This document shows positions 1-6,588 of a DNA stretch of 16,944 nucleotides, one piece after another. How positions within the stretch are numbered: position 1 is the stretch's first letter; every line of letters starts with the position of its first letter. The notes under the pieces were generated by a model. That model was not told the origin of the DNA, searched no databases, and saw nothing but the letters and a program-made list of their open reading frames with translations. The position numbers and the translations under genes were made by a program. Source of the stretch: Xanthobacteraceae bacterium (GTDB lineage Bacteria; Pseudomonadota; Alphaproteobacteria; Rhizobiales; Xanthobacteraceae); the NCBI GenBank assembly GCA_030043335.1, contig JASHXX010000332.1, positions 1 to 16,944 of the forward strand, given 5' to 3'.

Positions 1-1106
1 ATTCAGAAGAGCGGCTCGCCGCTTACTATGGTCCGTGGCTCGGAAGTCTGACACGCGGCAAACTGATATTAGCTCGGCAAATTGCCGAGACCTTTCGACG
101 TGAAGCGGAGGCCGCTGCACTGACGAGCGAAAGAGCAATCGCGCATCGCTATTTGGGCCTGACTTGCCTTCTTCAAGGTGATTTTATCGTCGCCCAAATG
201 CATCTCGATGAGGCGCTGAGACTGGATGATCCCGAGCGTGATCGTGAGGCTTTGCTCCGTTTCGGCGGATGGATACGGGAATCGGCGCGATGCTCTACCT
301 CGTACACGTACATTGGATGCTCGGTCACCTAGAGCGGACAAGCGGTCTCAACGCGACTGTTGCTGCGCGTGCCTCCGTATCCGGTCATGTGCCAACCCTC
401 CTAAACTTCTATCATTACGCGTCTCTCTTCGAGATGTTTCGTGGCAATGCTGAATCCGCATGCCAAGCCGCGGATAAGCAGATGGAGATCGGCCGCGAGC
501 ATGGCGTCGAAACCTTTTTGCGTGGTGGAGCACTGCGTGCGAGTTGGGCGCGCGTTCGGCTCGGTGACCGCGATGCGGGGCTGCTGGAGCTGAGAAGTGC
601 GGTAGCTGGAGCCATTGGGCGCGGAATAAAAACGAATGTGCCGCTGTTCCAAGGCCTACTCGCGGAGCTTGAAGCCGAGGGGGAAGGCAGCGAAGGTGCA
701 CTGTCGCGCATCGATGAAGCCTTGATCCTCGCAAAAGAGACCGGAGAACACTGCACCGACGCCTTGCTGCACCGAATCCGCGGCGAGATTTTACTCGAGC
801 GCGATCCGTCAAACACCGTGCTTGCGGAGGAAGCTTTCCTCACCGCTATCGCCGTCGCGAAGGAGCAGAAGGCGCGGAGTTTCGAGCTGCGTGCAGCGCT
901 GTCGCTGGCGAAGCTTTATCAGTTAGCCGGACGCGCCACGGACGCGCACGCGGTCCTGGCGTCGGCGCTCGAGGGGTTTTGCACCGACGCCCGAATTTCC
1001 CGAAATCGAAGAAGCGTATGCGCTTCTCGGGCGCCTTGCCGAGACTGACGAAATCAAAAACGCCGCCGCGGCGCGCCAGCGCCGGCTGAAGCTGCAGACC
1101 AGCTAG
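1..1106 (+). pseudogene. TPR C-terminal module of an adenylate-cyclase/ATPase signalling protein, frameshifted, 5' end outside window
   Basis: The open frame enters from the left edge (codons from base 3) and reads helical repeats such as AHRYLGLTCLLQGDF and LDEALRLDD. After RFG at 258-266 the homologous reading jumps to another frame, starting with MDTGIGAMLY at 269, and continues to about 978. At the T4 run 977-980 it returns to the first frame and ends PEFPEIEEAYALLGRLAE...LKLQTS with TAG 1104-1106. The two shifts cancel in net frame. The pieces align with the intact copy just downstream (for example HRIRGEILL and AKEQKARSFELRAAL in both). Such TPR regions are normally the C-terminal part of proteins with a cyclase domain and an AAA ATPase domain, which would lie upstream of the window. 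The second shift is well explained by one extra T in a homopolymer, so sequencing error is possible. A caller may instead report only 269-1048. Confidence 0.75.
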
Positions 1107-1112
1107 CAGGCG

Positions 1113-2252
1113 ATGGTGTGGTCTAAGGGCTACGCTGCGGACGAAACGAAGGCCGCTTTCGATCGCGTTCAGGAACTCGCGGGTGGCGACGAAAAAGCGG
1201 TGGAGCGCTACGTCACCCACTACGCGCAGTTGGTCGGCAGCATGCTCCGTGGCGAGCTGACCGCGGCTAAGGAGACAGCCGAAAGAATGCTGCGCGAAGC
1301 GGGGAGCGAGGCACAGACACCAGAGGCCATGGTCGCCCATCGGGCGCTCGGACTGACATGCCACTGCCAGGGCGATTTTGCCGGCGCTCAGGCGCACCTT
1401 GAACGAGCGTTGCGGATTGACGACCGTGACTGGGATCGCGACACGAAGTTCCGGTTCGGCCACAGCGGCGCCGTTGCGACGGCCTATCTTGCCCATGTAA
1501 GCTGGCACCTTGGTAAGATCACGCGAGCGCGCGAACTCATGGACGGAGCCGTCGCGCGCGCGGCCGCGTTAGATCACGTCCAGACCACGGCCCTAGTCAA
1601 TAGTTATAAGACCTTGTTCGAGATGCTCGGCGGCGACTATAGAGCTGCACAGCTCTCTGCGGAAAGCCTCATAGAATTCAGCCGTGAGCATAGCCTCAAG
1701 CTCTTTGTGGCTTTGGGCGAATTGTACGCTCGTCTGGCGCGTGCTCAGTCGGGCGATCAGCAAGTTGGCGTCAGGGAGGTTCAACACGCGCTGACAGAAT
1801 TCATAGACCAAGGAAACAGGATGTACCTACCGTTTTTCCAAGGATTAACTGCCGAGATTGAATCCGAAAGAGAAAGTGCTGACGCAGCGTTAGGTCGTAT
1901 CGACGACGCGCTCACACTCGCCCAACAAACGGGAGACCGCTGGACCGACGCTTTTCTGCACCGCATCCGCGGCGAGATTTTGTTGAAACGCGACCGAACA
2001 AATACGGCGCCTGCCGAAGAAGCCCTCCTTACCGCCATCGCTATCGCGAAAGAGCAGAAAGCGCGAAGCTTTGAGCTGCGCGCGGCGCTCGACCTCGCGC
2101 GTCTCTGGCGCTCTCAGGGCAAGCCGCAGCAAGCCCGCGAACTACTCGCTCCGGTCTACGGGTGGTTTACTGAGGGGTTCGATACGCGAGACCTCAAGGA
2201 GGCAAAGGCGTTGCTTGATGAGTTGGCGTCATACGTCCTTTACCGCCAATAG
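1113..2252 (+). CDS. orphan TPR-repeat protein, C-terminal half of adenylate-cyclase/predicted-ATPase family
   Basis: This 379-aa all-helical protein begins MVWSKGYAADETKAAF and ends in a tail (LLAPVYGWFTEGF, then LKEAKALLDEL) typical of the end of bacterial cyclase-ATPase-TPR signalling proteins. Degenerate TPR helices run through the whole length (for example AHRALGLTCHCQGDFAGAQAHLERAL at about 73-98, shown here only as the family signature). No Walker A motif and no cyclase catalytic segment is present, so it is only the repeat module, probably a protein-interaction scaffold if expressed. It starts 6 bases after the stop of the frameshifted upstream copy and in the same frame, which suggests a tandem duplication whose second copy joined in the middle of the repeat region. 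The start is weakly supported: only CAGGC precedes the ATG. It may itself be a gene remnant. Confidence 0.65.
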   Translation: MVWSKGYAADETKAAFDRVQELAGGDEKAVERYVTHYAQLVGSMLRGELTAAKETAERMLREAGSEAQTPEAMVAHRALGLTCHCQGDFAGAQAHLERALRIDDRDWDRDTKFRFGHSGAVATAYLAHVSWHLGKITRARELMDGAVARAAALDHVQTTALVNSYKTLFEMLGGDYRAAQLSAESLIEFSREHSLKLFVALGELYARLARAQSGDQQVGVREVQHALTEFIDQGNRMYLPFFQGLTAEIESERESADAALGRIDDALTLAQQTGDRWTDAFLHRIRGEILLKRDRTNTAPAEEALLTAIAIAKEQKARSFELRAALDLARLWRSQGKPQQARELLAPVYGWFTEGFDTRDLKEAKALLDELASYVLYRQ

Positions 2253-2299
2253 GCCACTTCCACCGCGCTCCTTCGACCGGCTACGATGCTCTGTCCTGC

Positions 2300-3934
2300 A
2301 TGGGGAATGCGATGACGCGCCATTCCGGGGCGAGCGGCAAGCCAGCTAAATCGCGACGCCCCAAGGCGTCAAAGTCGAAAAGCCGCAGTCCAGCCAAGGT
2401 CGCAGGCAGTCGCTGGTCGCGCACTGGCGTGGAGACTGAGGTCATCCAACTAAGGCGGGAGTTACACGAGGCGCGGGGGGAGCAGACCGCCACGGCTGAG
2501 GTATTGCGGGTGATCAGCGGCTCTCCGGGCGACTTGAAGCCGGTGTTTGCATCAATGCTTGAGAATGCGGTTCGCATCTGCAGCGCAACGTTTGGAAATA
2601 TCTATCGTTGGGACGGCGAAGCTGGACATCTAATTGCGACACACCTCATCCCGGCGGGTTTTGCCGAGGAACGTGCGCGTTCACCCGATTGGCGTCCCGT
2701 CCCGAACAGTCCTGTCGGTCGTATGCTGACGAGCAAATCGGTGGTTCACGTCGCCAATCTCGCAACGGAGGAAGCCTACATTGAACAACTCGATCCCGTA
2801 ATTGTCGCAGCTGTTGAGCTTGGGGGCGCACGGACCGTTCTGTTTGTCCCGATACTGAAGGGGAGCGATCTGGTAGGTTTCTTCGCCGTAGCTCGTCGCG
2901 ACATTCGTCCTTTCACCGGTAAGCAGATAGAGCTAGTGCAGAACTTCGCCGCACAAGCCGTCATTGCCATCGAGAATGCGCGATTGCTCAATGAACTGCG
3001 TCAGCGCACCACGGACCTCACGGAGCGTACTACTGACCTCACGGAGGCGCTGGAGCGCCAAACGGCGACCTCTCAAGTGCTTCAGGTTATCAGCAGTTCT
3101 CCTGGTGATCTTGAGCCGGTGTTCGCCGCAATGCTCGAGAACGCAGTTCGCATTTGCGACGCCACGTTTGGAAGCATTTACCGTTGGGACGGCGAGGCTC
3201 TGCACTTGCTGGCGACACATAATACACCGCCTGCCTTTGCCGAGGTGATCAGGCACTCGCCGTTTCGTCCTCATCCGCAGTCCCCTCCCGGTCGAATGGT
3301 AGCTGACAAAACGGTTGTTCACGTCGCCGACGTTAGGGCCGAGCCAGCGTACATCCATGATCCCGTCGCTGTTGCGGCGGCCACCCTTGGCGGCACACGG
3401 ACGGCCTTAGGTGTTCCATTGCTCCATAAAGGCGAAATGATTGGTGCTTTCTTCTTGTCCCGGCAAGAGGTCCACGCCTTCACCGACAAGCAGATCGAAT
3501 TGGTCAAGAACTTCGCCGCCCAGGCCGTCATCGCCATTGAGAACGCGCGGCTGCTTAATGAACTACGGCAGCGCACTGATGCCTTATCGGAAGCACTGGA
3601 GCAACAGACGGCCACGTCGGAGGTGCTTCAGACGATCAGCAGTTCTCCCGGTGATCTTGAGCCGGTGTTCGCCACCATGCTGCAGAAAGCGGTTCGCATC
3701 TGCGACGCCAAGTTCGGGAATATCTATCGGTGGGACGGCGAGGTCTTTCACGTGGTCGCGATGCACAACACCCCGCCCGCGTTCGCCGAGCTTCGCCGGC
3801 GCACACCGTATCGTCCGAATGAGGGATACATCGGCCGTATGGTGACCACGAAATCGGTGGTGCACATCGTCGATGCTGCACCACGTGGCCTCTCGCCTTT
3901 GCGACGAAGCCAAACCGGGCCAAATCCTGATTAG
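2300..3934 (+). CDS. triple GAF-domain sensor protein, third GAF truncated and effector domain lost
   Basis: A basic, Lys/Ser-rich N-terminus (residues 1-45) leads to a short coiled coil and three near-repeats of one GAF module, at about residues 62-230, 252-420 and 434-526. Each has the block SPGDL-PVF-ML...VRIC followed by IYRWDGE (101, 293, 475). The first two end in FAAQAVIAIENARLLNELRQR, the helix that connects GAF domains to the next unit. The third GAF stops after VVHIVDAA, and the last 17 residues are read out of frame from a cyclase gene. Full-length relatives end in a histidine kinase or a class III cyclase domain, so this product would sense but have no output. ATG 2312 (residue 5) has a better ribosome site (GGGGA) than ATG 2300. 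Likely a decayed gene even though the frame is open. Confidence 0.7.
   Translation: MGNAMTRHSGASGKPAKSRRPKASKSKSRSPAKVAGSRWSRTGVETEVIQLRRELHEARGEQTATAEVLRVISGSPGDLKPVFASMLENAVRICSATFGNIYRWDGEAGHLIATHLIPAGFAEERARSPDWRPVPNSPVGRMLTSKSVVHVANLATEEAYIEQLDPVIVAAVELGGARTVLFVPILKGSDLVGFFAVARRDIRPFTGKQIELVQNFAAQAVIAIENARLLNELRQRTTDLTERTTDLTEALERQTATSQVLQVISSSPGDLEPVFAAMLENAVRICDATFGSIYRWDGEALHLLATHNTPPAFAEVIRHSPFRPHPQSPPGRMVADKTVVHVADVRAEPAYIHDPVAVAAATLGGTRTALGVPLLHKGEMIGAFFLSRQEVHAFTDKQIELVKNFAAQAVIAIENARLLNELRQRTDALSEALEQQTATSEVLQTISSSPGDLEPVFATMLQKAVRICDAKFGNIYRWDGEVFHVVAMHNTPPAFAELRRRTPYRPNEGYIGRMVTTKSVVHIVDAAPRGLSPLRRSQTGPNPD
3005..3046 (+). repeat. tandem 21-bp repeat encoding a duplicated heptad in the GAF1-GAF2 linker
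   Basis: Bases 3005-3025 and 3026-3046 are near-identical 21-mers that differ only at third or wobble positions. Both encode RTTDLTE. The corresponding linker between GAF2 and GAF3 has only one such unit (RTDALSE). The duplication is exactly seven residues, one heptad of the predicted signalling coiled coil, so the helix register is kept. Confidence 0.8.
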
Positions 3935-4055
3935 TCCGCGCGTGCTGATGGCGGTTGAGGATGCGGTGACGGTCGAGCCGGTTGGCGAGTTCACGCTCAA
4001 GGGCATCAGGCGTCCCCTGGCGGCATACAATGTACTCGCTGCCGTTTCCGCGTGA
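3873..4055 (+). pseudogene. C-terminal remnant of a class III adenylate/guanylate cyclase
   Basis: In a frame different from the GAF protein, the sequence reads HHVASRLCDEAKPGQILIS, then RVLMAVEDAVTVEPVGEF and LKGIRRPLAAYNV before a stop at 4053-4055. This is the usual last ~55 residues of bacterial class III nucleotidyl cyclases: the segment after the catalytic metal and substrate residues, ending in the (E)LKG-R-P---Y-V signature. All catalytic residues are missing. It overlaps the out-of-frame end of the GAF ORF, so a deletion most likely joined GAF3 to the cyclase tail around 3873-3885. An ATG at 3873 exists but there is no reason to think it is used. Confidence 0.75.
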
Positions 4056-4084
4056 GGCACTAGACGGGCGCTTCAATGCCCTCC

Positions 4085-4312
4085 TTAGTTAACCATCAAA
4101 TCGAGCCTGCGTATTTTGGTTTTGGTTGTTTCGGCTAGCCGCTGCTGGTACGCGGTCATGCAAGCTGAAGAGCAAAATCGCATGCGCCAGTAGCGATGGA
4201 CATAGTGGCCTAGTTCCTTCCGGCAGTGGTCGCACCGCAGAGTCGGGAAAGATCCCACGGACTCGCTCCGCGCCGGAAATTTAAGATATGCGAGGATGGA
4301 TGGGGCGCTCAT
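4085..4312 (-). CDS. small zinc-finger-like protein (CX2C-X16-CX3C), unknown function
   Basis: A 75-aa product with cysteines C27, C30, C47 and C51 (RCDHCRKELG, then FCSSACMTAYQQRL), a pattern typical of small zinc-binding treble-clef-like domains. Aromatic and basic residues (HYVHRYWRMRF) lie between the two Cys pairs, and the C-terminal tail is basic. I do not recognise a named family, though similar small CXXC...CXXXC proteins are common in Bradyrhizobium-like genomes. The ATG at 4312 has a well placed GGAG five bases upstream. An EcfG-type promoter (4346-4371) sits just upstream on the same strand, so the gene is probably part of the general stress response. It is divergent from the gene at 4469. 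Confidence 0.6.
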   Translation of the reverse strand: MSAPSILAYLKFPARSESVGSFPTLRCDHCRKELGHYVHRYWRMRFCSSACMTAYQQRLAETTKTKIRRLDLMVN

Positions 4313-4345
4313 GATGGCTCCAAAAAGCCGCCCCTGCCGATGAAA

Positions 4346-4371
4346 AACGCAAAAATTATTACCTGTGTTCC
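4346..4371 (-). promoter_or_regulatory. EcfG-type general stress promoter for the zinc-finger-like gene
   Basis: On the minus strand, -35 GGAAC (4371-4367) is followed by 17 bases and -10 CGTT (4349-4346). This matches the GGAAC-N16/17-CGTT consensus of the alphaproteobacterial general-stress sigma factor EcfG/SigT. The expected transcript starts near 4339 and gives a leader of about 27 bases with GGAG before ATG 4312. Confidence 0.7.
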
Positions 4372-4393
4372 ATCAATACATGCTGGGACGTTT

Positions 4394-4418
4394 GGAACAA
4401 TTTAATACTGAAGGCGTT
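4394..4418 (+). promoter_or_regulatory. EcfG-type general stress promoter for the 74-aa gene
   Basis: -35 GGAAC (4394-4398), exactly 16 bases, then -10 CGTT (4415-4418) on the plus strand is a perfect match to the EcfG consensus. The start of transcription would be near 4425, about 44 bases before ATG 4469. It is paired back to back with the minus-strand promoter at 4346-4371; the two -35 boxes are 22 bases apart. Confidence 0.75.
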
Positions 4419-4468
4419 CTCATCTGCCGTCGTCTCGCCAGTCCGTCGATCCCAACTGCAAAGCGACA

Positions 4469-4693
4469 ATGAGTATTCTTGTTGAAACACCATTGGACCG
4501 TGCAAGAGCCAAACGCGATCGGATAGAGCGTGATCTGAAGAAATGTCCTGATTTCCAACTTTACTTGATTGCTAGATCGCGAGAGGATCGGGCACGCATG
4601 GAACGTCTGCTAATCGAAATTCCAACTTTCAGGCTTTGGCGCACGTTGACCACCTGCATCGAACGTGCTCGCTCTCACTCAGCCATTCCATGA
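4469..4693 (+). CDS. small basic hypothetical protein, probable general-stress gene
   Basis: A 74-aa, strongly charged protein (LDRARAKRDRIERDLKKCP, then FQLYLIARSREDRARMERLL, IPTFRLWRTL). It looks mostly helical, with a single Cys at 26 and no signal peptide or membrane segment. The style resembles short Bradyrhizobium hypothetical proteins that carry a CPDFQLYLI block, but I cannot name a function. The ATG lacks a clear ribosome site. The strongest argument that it is real is the perfect EcfG promoter ending 50 bases upstream and its mirror arrangement with the zinc-finger-like gene. Confidence 0.55.
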   Translation: MSILVETPLDRARAKRDRIERDLKKCPDFQLYLIARSREDRARMERLLIEIPTFRLWRTLTTCIERARSHSAIP

Positions 4694-4711
4694 TCAGGTA
4701 AGGAACGATCT

Positions 4712-4869
4712 GTGCTCCTGGGTGAGTTACCGCTGAAGGTGTCGCTGGGGCGGCAAAGCCAGAGACGCGAAAAAGCACCCACTTGATTGGCTTGCATCGG
4801 CTGGAAGCCGCCAAAGCGCTCGGTGAAGAAACTATTCTCTGTTTCCTTGTCGACTCGCCGAAGCACTAA
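4712..4869 (+). pseudogene. ParB/sulfiredoxin-like nuclease-domain remnant
   Basis: The frame 4783-4869 reads LIGLHRLEAAKALGEETILC and ends FLVDSPKH with TAA 4867-4869. G-HRLEAAKALG-E-I is the substrate-loop signature of ParB N-terminal/sulfiredoxin-like domains. Only about 30 residues of that domain are readable. The stretch before it (from GTG 4712, LLGELPLKVSLGRQSQRREK) is in a different frame and stops at 4784, so a frameshift or deletion appears to separate the halves. No start codon with a ribosome site leads into the recognisable part. The left edge is uncertain. The remnant ends 51 bases before the next gene. Confidence 0.5.
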
Positions 4870-4870
4870 T

Positions 4871-4896
4871 GACTCTCAGCGCTGAAGCGCCGAGTC
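4871..4896 (+). promoter_or_regulatory. hairpin in the leader of the 120-aa gene
   Basis: GACTC (4871-4875) pairs with GAGTC (4892-4896), and inside it GCGC-TGAA-GCGC (4879-4890) forms a short stem with a tetraloop. The hairpin ends 13 bases before the AGGAG ribosome site at 4910-4914, so it could act on translation or end the upstream remnant's transcript. There is no T run. Confidence 0.35.
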
Positions 4897-4920
4897 GCCT
4901 TCTAAGGACAGGAGAAGCAA

Positions 4921-5283
4921 GTGGCCCCGCGCCAGATCAAAATGCCCGCTAAAGACAACTCTGACAAAGAAGTGGAGGAAGTATTCTCCCAACGCAAGCG
5001 GCCTGAGATCGGGCGGTATTTGCTCCAGGTAGACAAACAGACGAAAGGTTCCTACAAAACACCCGAGGCCGCTCAATCGGCGGCGCTAGAGATTAAAACA
5101 GCATATCCAATTGTTCAAGTTTCGATCTATGACAGCGTCGACAACTCGATCACGCTGGTTGAGTTACCGGGCACTCGACGTCAAGTCTGGGAAGCCGAAA
5201 GCCGCCGATCAATCCGGCCAGAAATTCTTAAATTTTTCCGACGCCCTGTGCGTCTGGGCCTACATCTCGCAAGCGCGGATTGA
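4921..5283 (+). CDS. hypothetical protein, C-terminus possibly extended by gene fusion
   Basis: A 120-aa product from a GTG start, strongly supported by AGGAG six bases upstream (4910-4914). The first ~80 residues form a plausible small soluble domain (VFSQRKRPEIGRYLLQVDKQ, SYKTPEAAQSAALEIK, PIVQVSIYDSVDNSITLVEL). I recall similar short proteins in Bradyrhizobium but know no function. The last ~35 residues (from GTRRQVW) are Arg-rich and lie over bases that encode the start of the DsbA-like protein in another frame. They are probably not native: the original stop may have been lost in a small deletion that joined the two genes. An alternative start is ATG 4942. Confidence 0.6.
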   Translation: MAPRQIKMPAKDNSDKEVEEVFSQRKRPEIGRYLLQVDKQTKGSYKTPEAAQSAALEIKTAYPIVQVSIYDSVDNSITLVELPGTRRQVWEAESRRSIRPEILKFFRRPVRLGLHLASAD

Positions 5284-5899
5284 TGCAATCAGGCAGAAGT
5301 TCGGCGACGCGGTCCGCATCGAGCAGCGGTTCTGCTCGGTGTTCGGTGATACGCCGGGAAAGATCGCGACGGTCTGGAAGGACAGAGGCGGCCACGACGG
5401 ATACAACGCGCATCTGCAAACGGTGGCCAAGAGATTTCCTCACGTTCAAGTTCATCCGGAAGTCTGGTTGCGGACGCGGCCGCTGAGCTCGACGAGCCCG
5501 CATCTGTTCATGAAAGCGGTCCAGCACTGGGAACAAGAGTCTGCAGCGAGCGCGAAAGAAACCGCGCCGGGCCTGTTCGACCAGGTCATGTGGGCGTTGC
5601 GTTGCGCGTTCTTCCGCGATTGCCGCGATATTTCCCGGTGGGAGGTCCAATGCGAGATCGCCTCAGGCGCGGGCGTCGACATCGGCGCAATTAAAGAGCG
5701 CATTCGCAGCGGAGCCGCGTTTGCCCACCTGGCCGCCGACTGCCAGGCCGCCGACAAGATGCGGATCGAAGGCAGCCCCAGCCTGGTCATCAACGAAGGG
5801 CGTCAAAAGCTCTACGGCAATGTCGGGTTTCGCTTGATCGAGGCGAATATCCAGGAGCTGTTCCGCACACCGCGCGCCGACGAAGCCAGCTGGTGTTGA
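5129..5899 (+). CDS. DsbA-family (thioredoxin-fold) protein with CxxA active site
   Basis: A 256-aa product. Residues 34-47 (LNFSDALCVWAYIS) correspond to the first strand and active-site helix of DsbA/2-hydroxychromene-2-carboxylate-isomerase-type proteins, but the CXXC motif reads C41-V-W-A44, so only one Cys remains. A long helical insertion follows (FMKAVQHWEQ, LRCAFFRDCRDISRWEVQC), then the cis-Pro loop EGSPSLVINEGRQKLYGNVG (P217) and the last helix. No signal peptide is seen, so it is probably cytoplasmic. With one Cys it fits a glutathione-transferase-like or monothiol role better than disulfide formation. The start is uncertain: TTG 5111, ATG 5129 and TTG 5159 are possible and none has a good ribosome site. 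It overlaps the upstream gene and converges on gmk. Confidence 0.75.
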   Translation: MTASTTRSRWLSYRALDVKSGKPKAADQSGQKFLNFSDALCVWAYISQARIDAIRQKFGDAVRIEQRFCSVFGDTPGKIATVWKDRGGHDGYNAHLQTVAKRFPHVQVHPEVWLRTRPLSSTSPHLFMKAVQHWEQESAASAKETAPGLFDQVMWALRCAFFRDCRDISRWEVQCEIASGAGVDIGAIKERIRSGAAFAHLAADCQAADKMRIEGSPSLVINEGRQKLYGNVGFRLIEANIQELFRTPRADEASWC

Positions 5900-5932
5900 C
5901 AGCATCGCGTCCGGCGATCAATTGCCGCACCG

Positions 5933-6586
5933 TCACAACCTTGCCTGCAACGCGCGCACGAACGCGGACAGGCCGACCTGCCGCTCGCGCTTGCGCCGCT
6001 CGGCGGCGAGGATCGCCTCCACCTCGGTGAAAGCTTCGTGCTTGTCCCGGTTGACGATGACGTAGTCGTATTCCGGCCAATGGCTCATCTCGCCTGCGGC
6101 TTTGGCCATCCGCGAGCCGATGATGACGTGGCTATCCTGGGCGCGGCGCTTGAGCCGACGCTCCAGCTCACTGACGCTAGGCGGCAGGATAAAAACGCTG
6201 ACGAGATCGTCACGCGCCTTTTCACGCAGCTGCTGGGTGCCCTGCCAATCGATGTCGAACAGCACGTCGCGCCCGGCCCGCAACGCCTTCTCCACCGGCC
6301 GCCGCGGCGTGCCGTAGCAATGGCCGAAAACTTCCGCCCATTCCAGAAGCTTGCCCGATTTCACCATCGCCTTGAATTGCGCAAGCCCGAGGAAATGATA
6401 GTCGCGCCCGTCGACCTCGCCGCGCCGTTGCGGACGCGTCGTCACCGAGACCGACAGCTCAATGTTGGGATCGGCCTTGAGCAGCATGCGCGACAGCGTG
6501 GTCTTGCCGGCCCCGGAAGGCGAGGACAAGACCAGCATGAGGCCGCGGCGCGCAATTCTGTGTCGATTTCGTTCCCCGCGCGCCAT
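5933..6586 (-). CDS. gmk: guanylate kinase
   Basis: A 217-aa protein that phosphorylates GMP to GDP with ATP in cytoplasmic purine nucleotide metabolism. The P-loop SSPSGAGKTTLS lies at residues 21-32. The GMP-binding signature TTRPQRRGEVDGRDYHFL lies at 49-66, with the conserved Arg, Tyr and His. The later E-WAEVFGHCYGTP and DIDWQG (111-116) blocks are standard, and the LID arginines sit in RRLKRRAQDS. Length is normal for the family (~205-220). I chose ATG 6586 because the family begins near here and it follows the yicC stop by only 2 bases, with a weak GGA/AGAG ribosome site inside the end of yicC. Translation is probably coupled. A longer in-frame start at 6685 would lie deep within yicC and is unlikely. 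Confidence 0.97.
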   Translation of the reverse strand: MARGERNRHRIARRGLMLVLSSPSGAGKTTLSRMLLKADPNIELSVSVTTRPQRRGEVDGRDYHFLGLAQFKAMVKSGKLLEWAEVFGHCYGTPRRPVEKALRAGRDVLFDIDWQGTQQLREKARDDLVSVFILPPSVSELERRLKRRAQDSHVIIGSRMAKAAGEMSHWPEYDYVIVNRDKHEAFTEVEAILAAERRKRERQVGLSAFVRALQARL

Positions 6587-6588
6587 CT

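Noticed and set aside
4373..4866. Minus-strand frames of about 60 codons at 4373-4558, 4629-4814 and 4675-4866
   Set aside because: They overlap the EcfG promoters, the 74-aa gene and the ParB-like remnant, and none has a ribosome site or recognisable content.
5895..5923. TTGACA after the DsbA-like gene as a possible promoter
   Set aside because: It covers the stop codon of that gene, has no acceptable -10 box at 16-18 bases, and points towards the convergent gmk gene.
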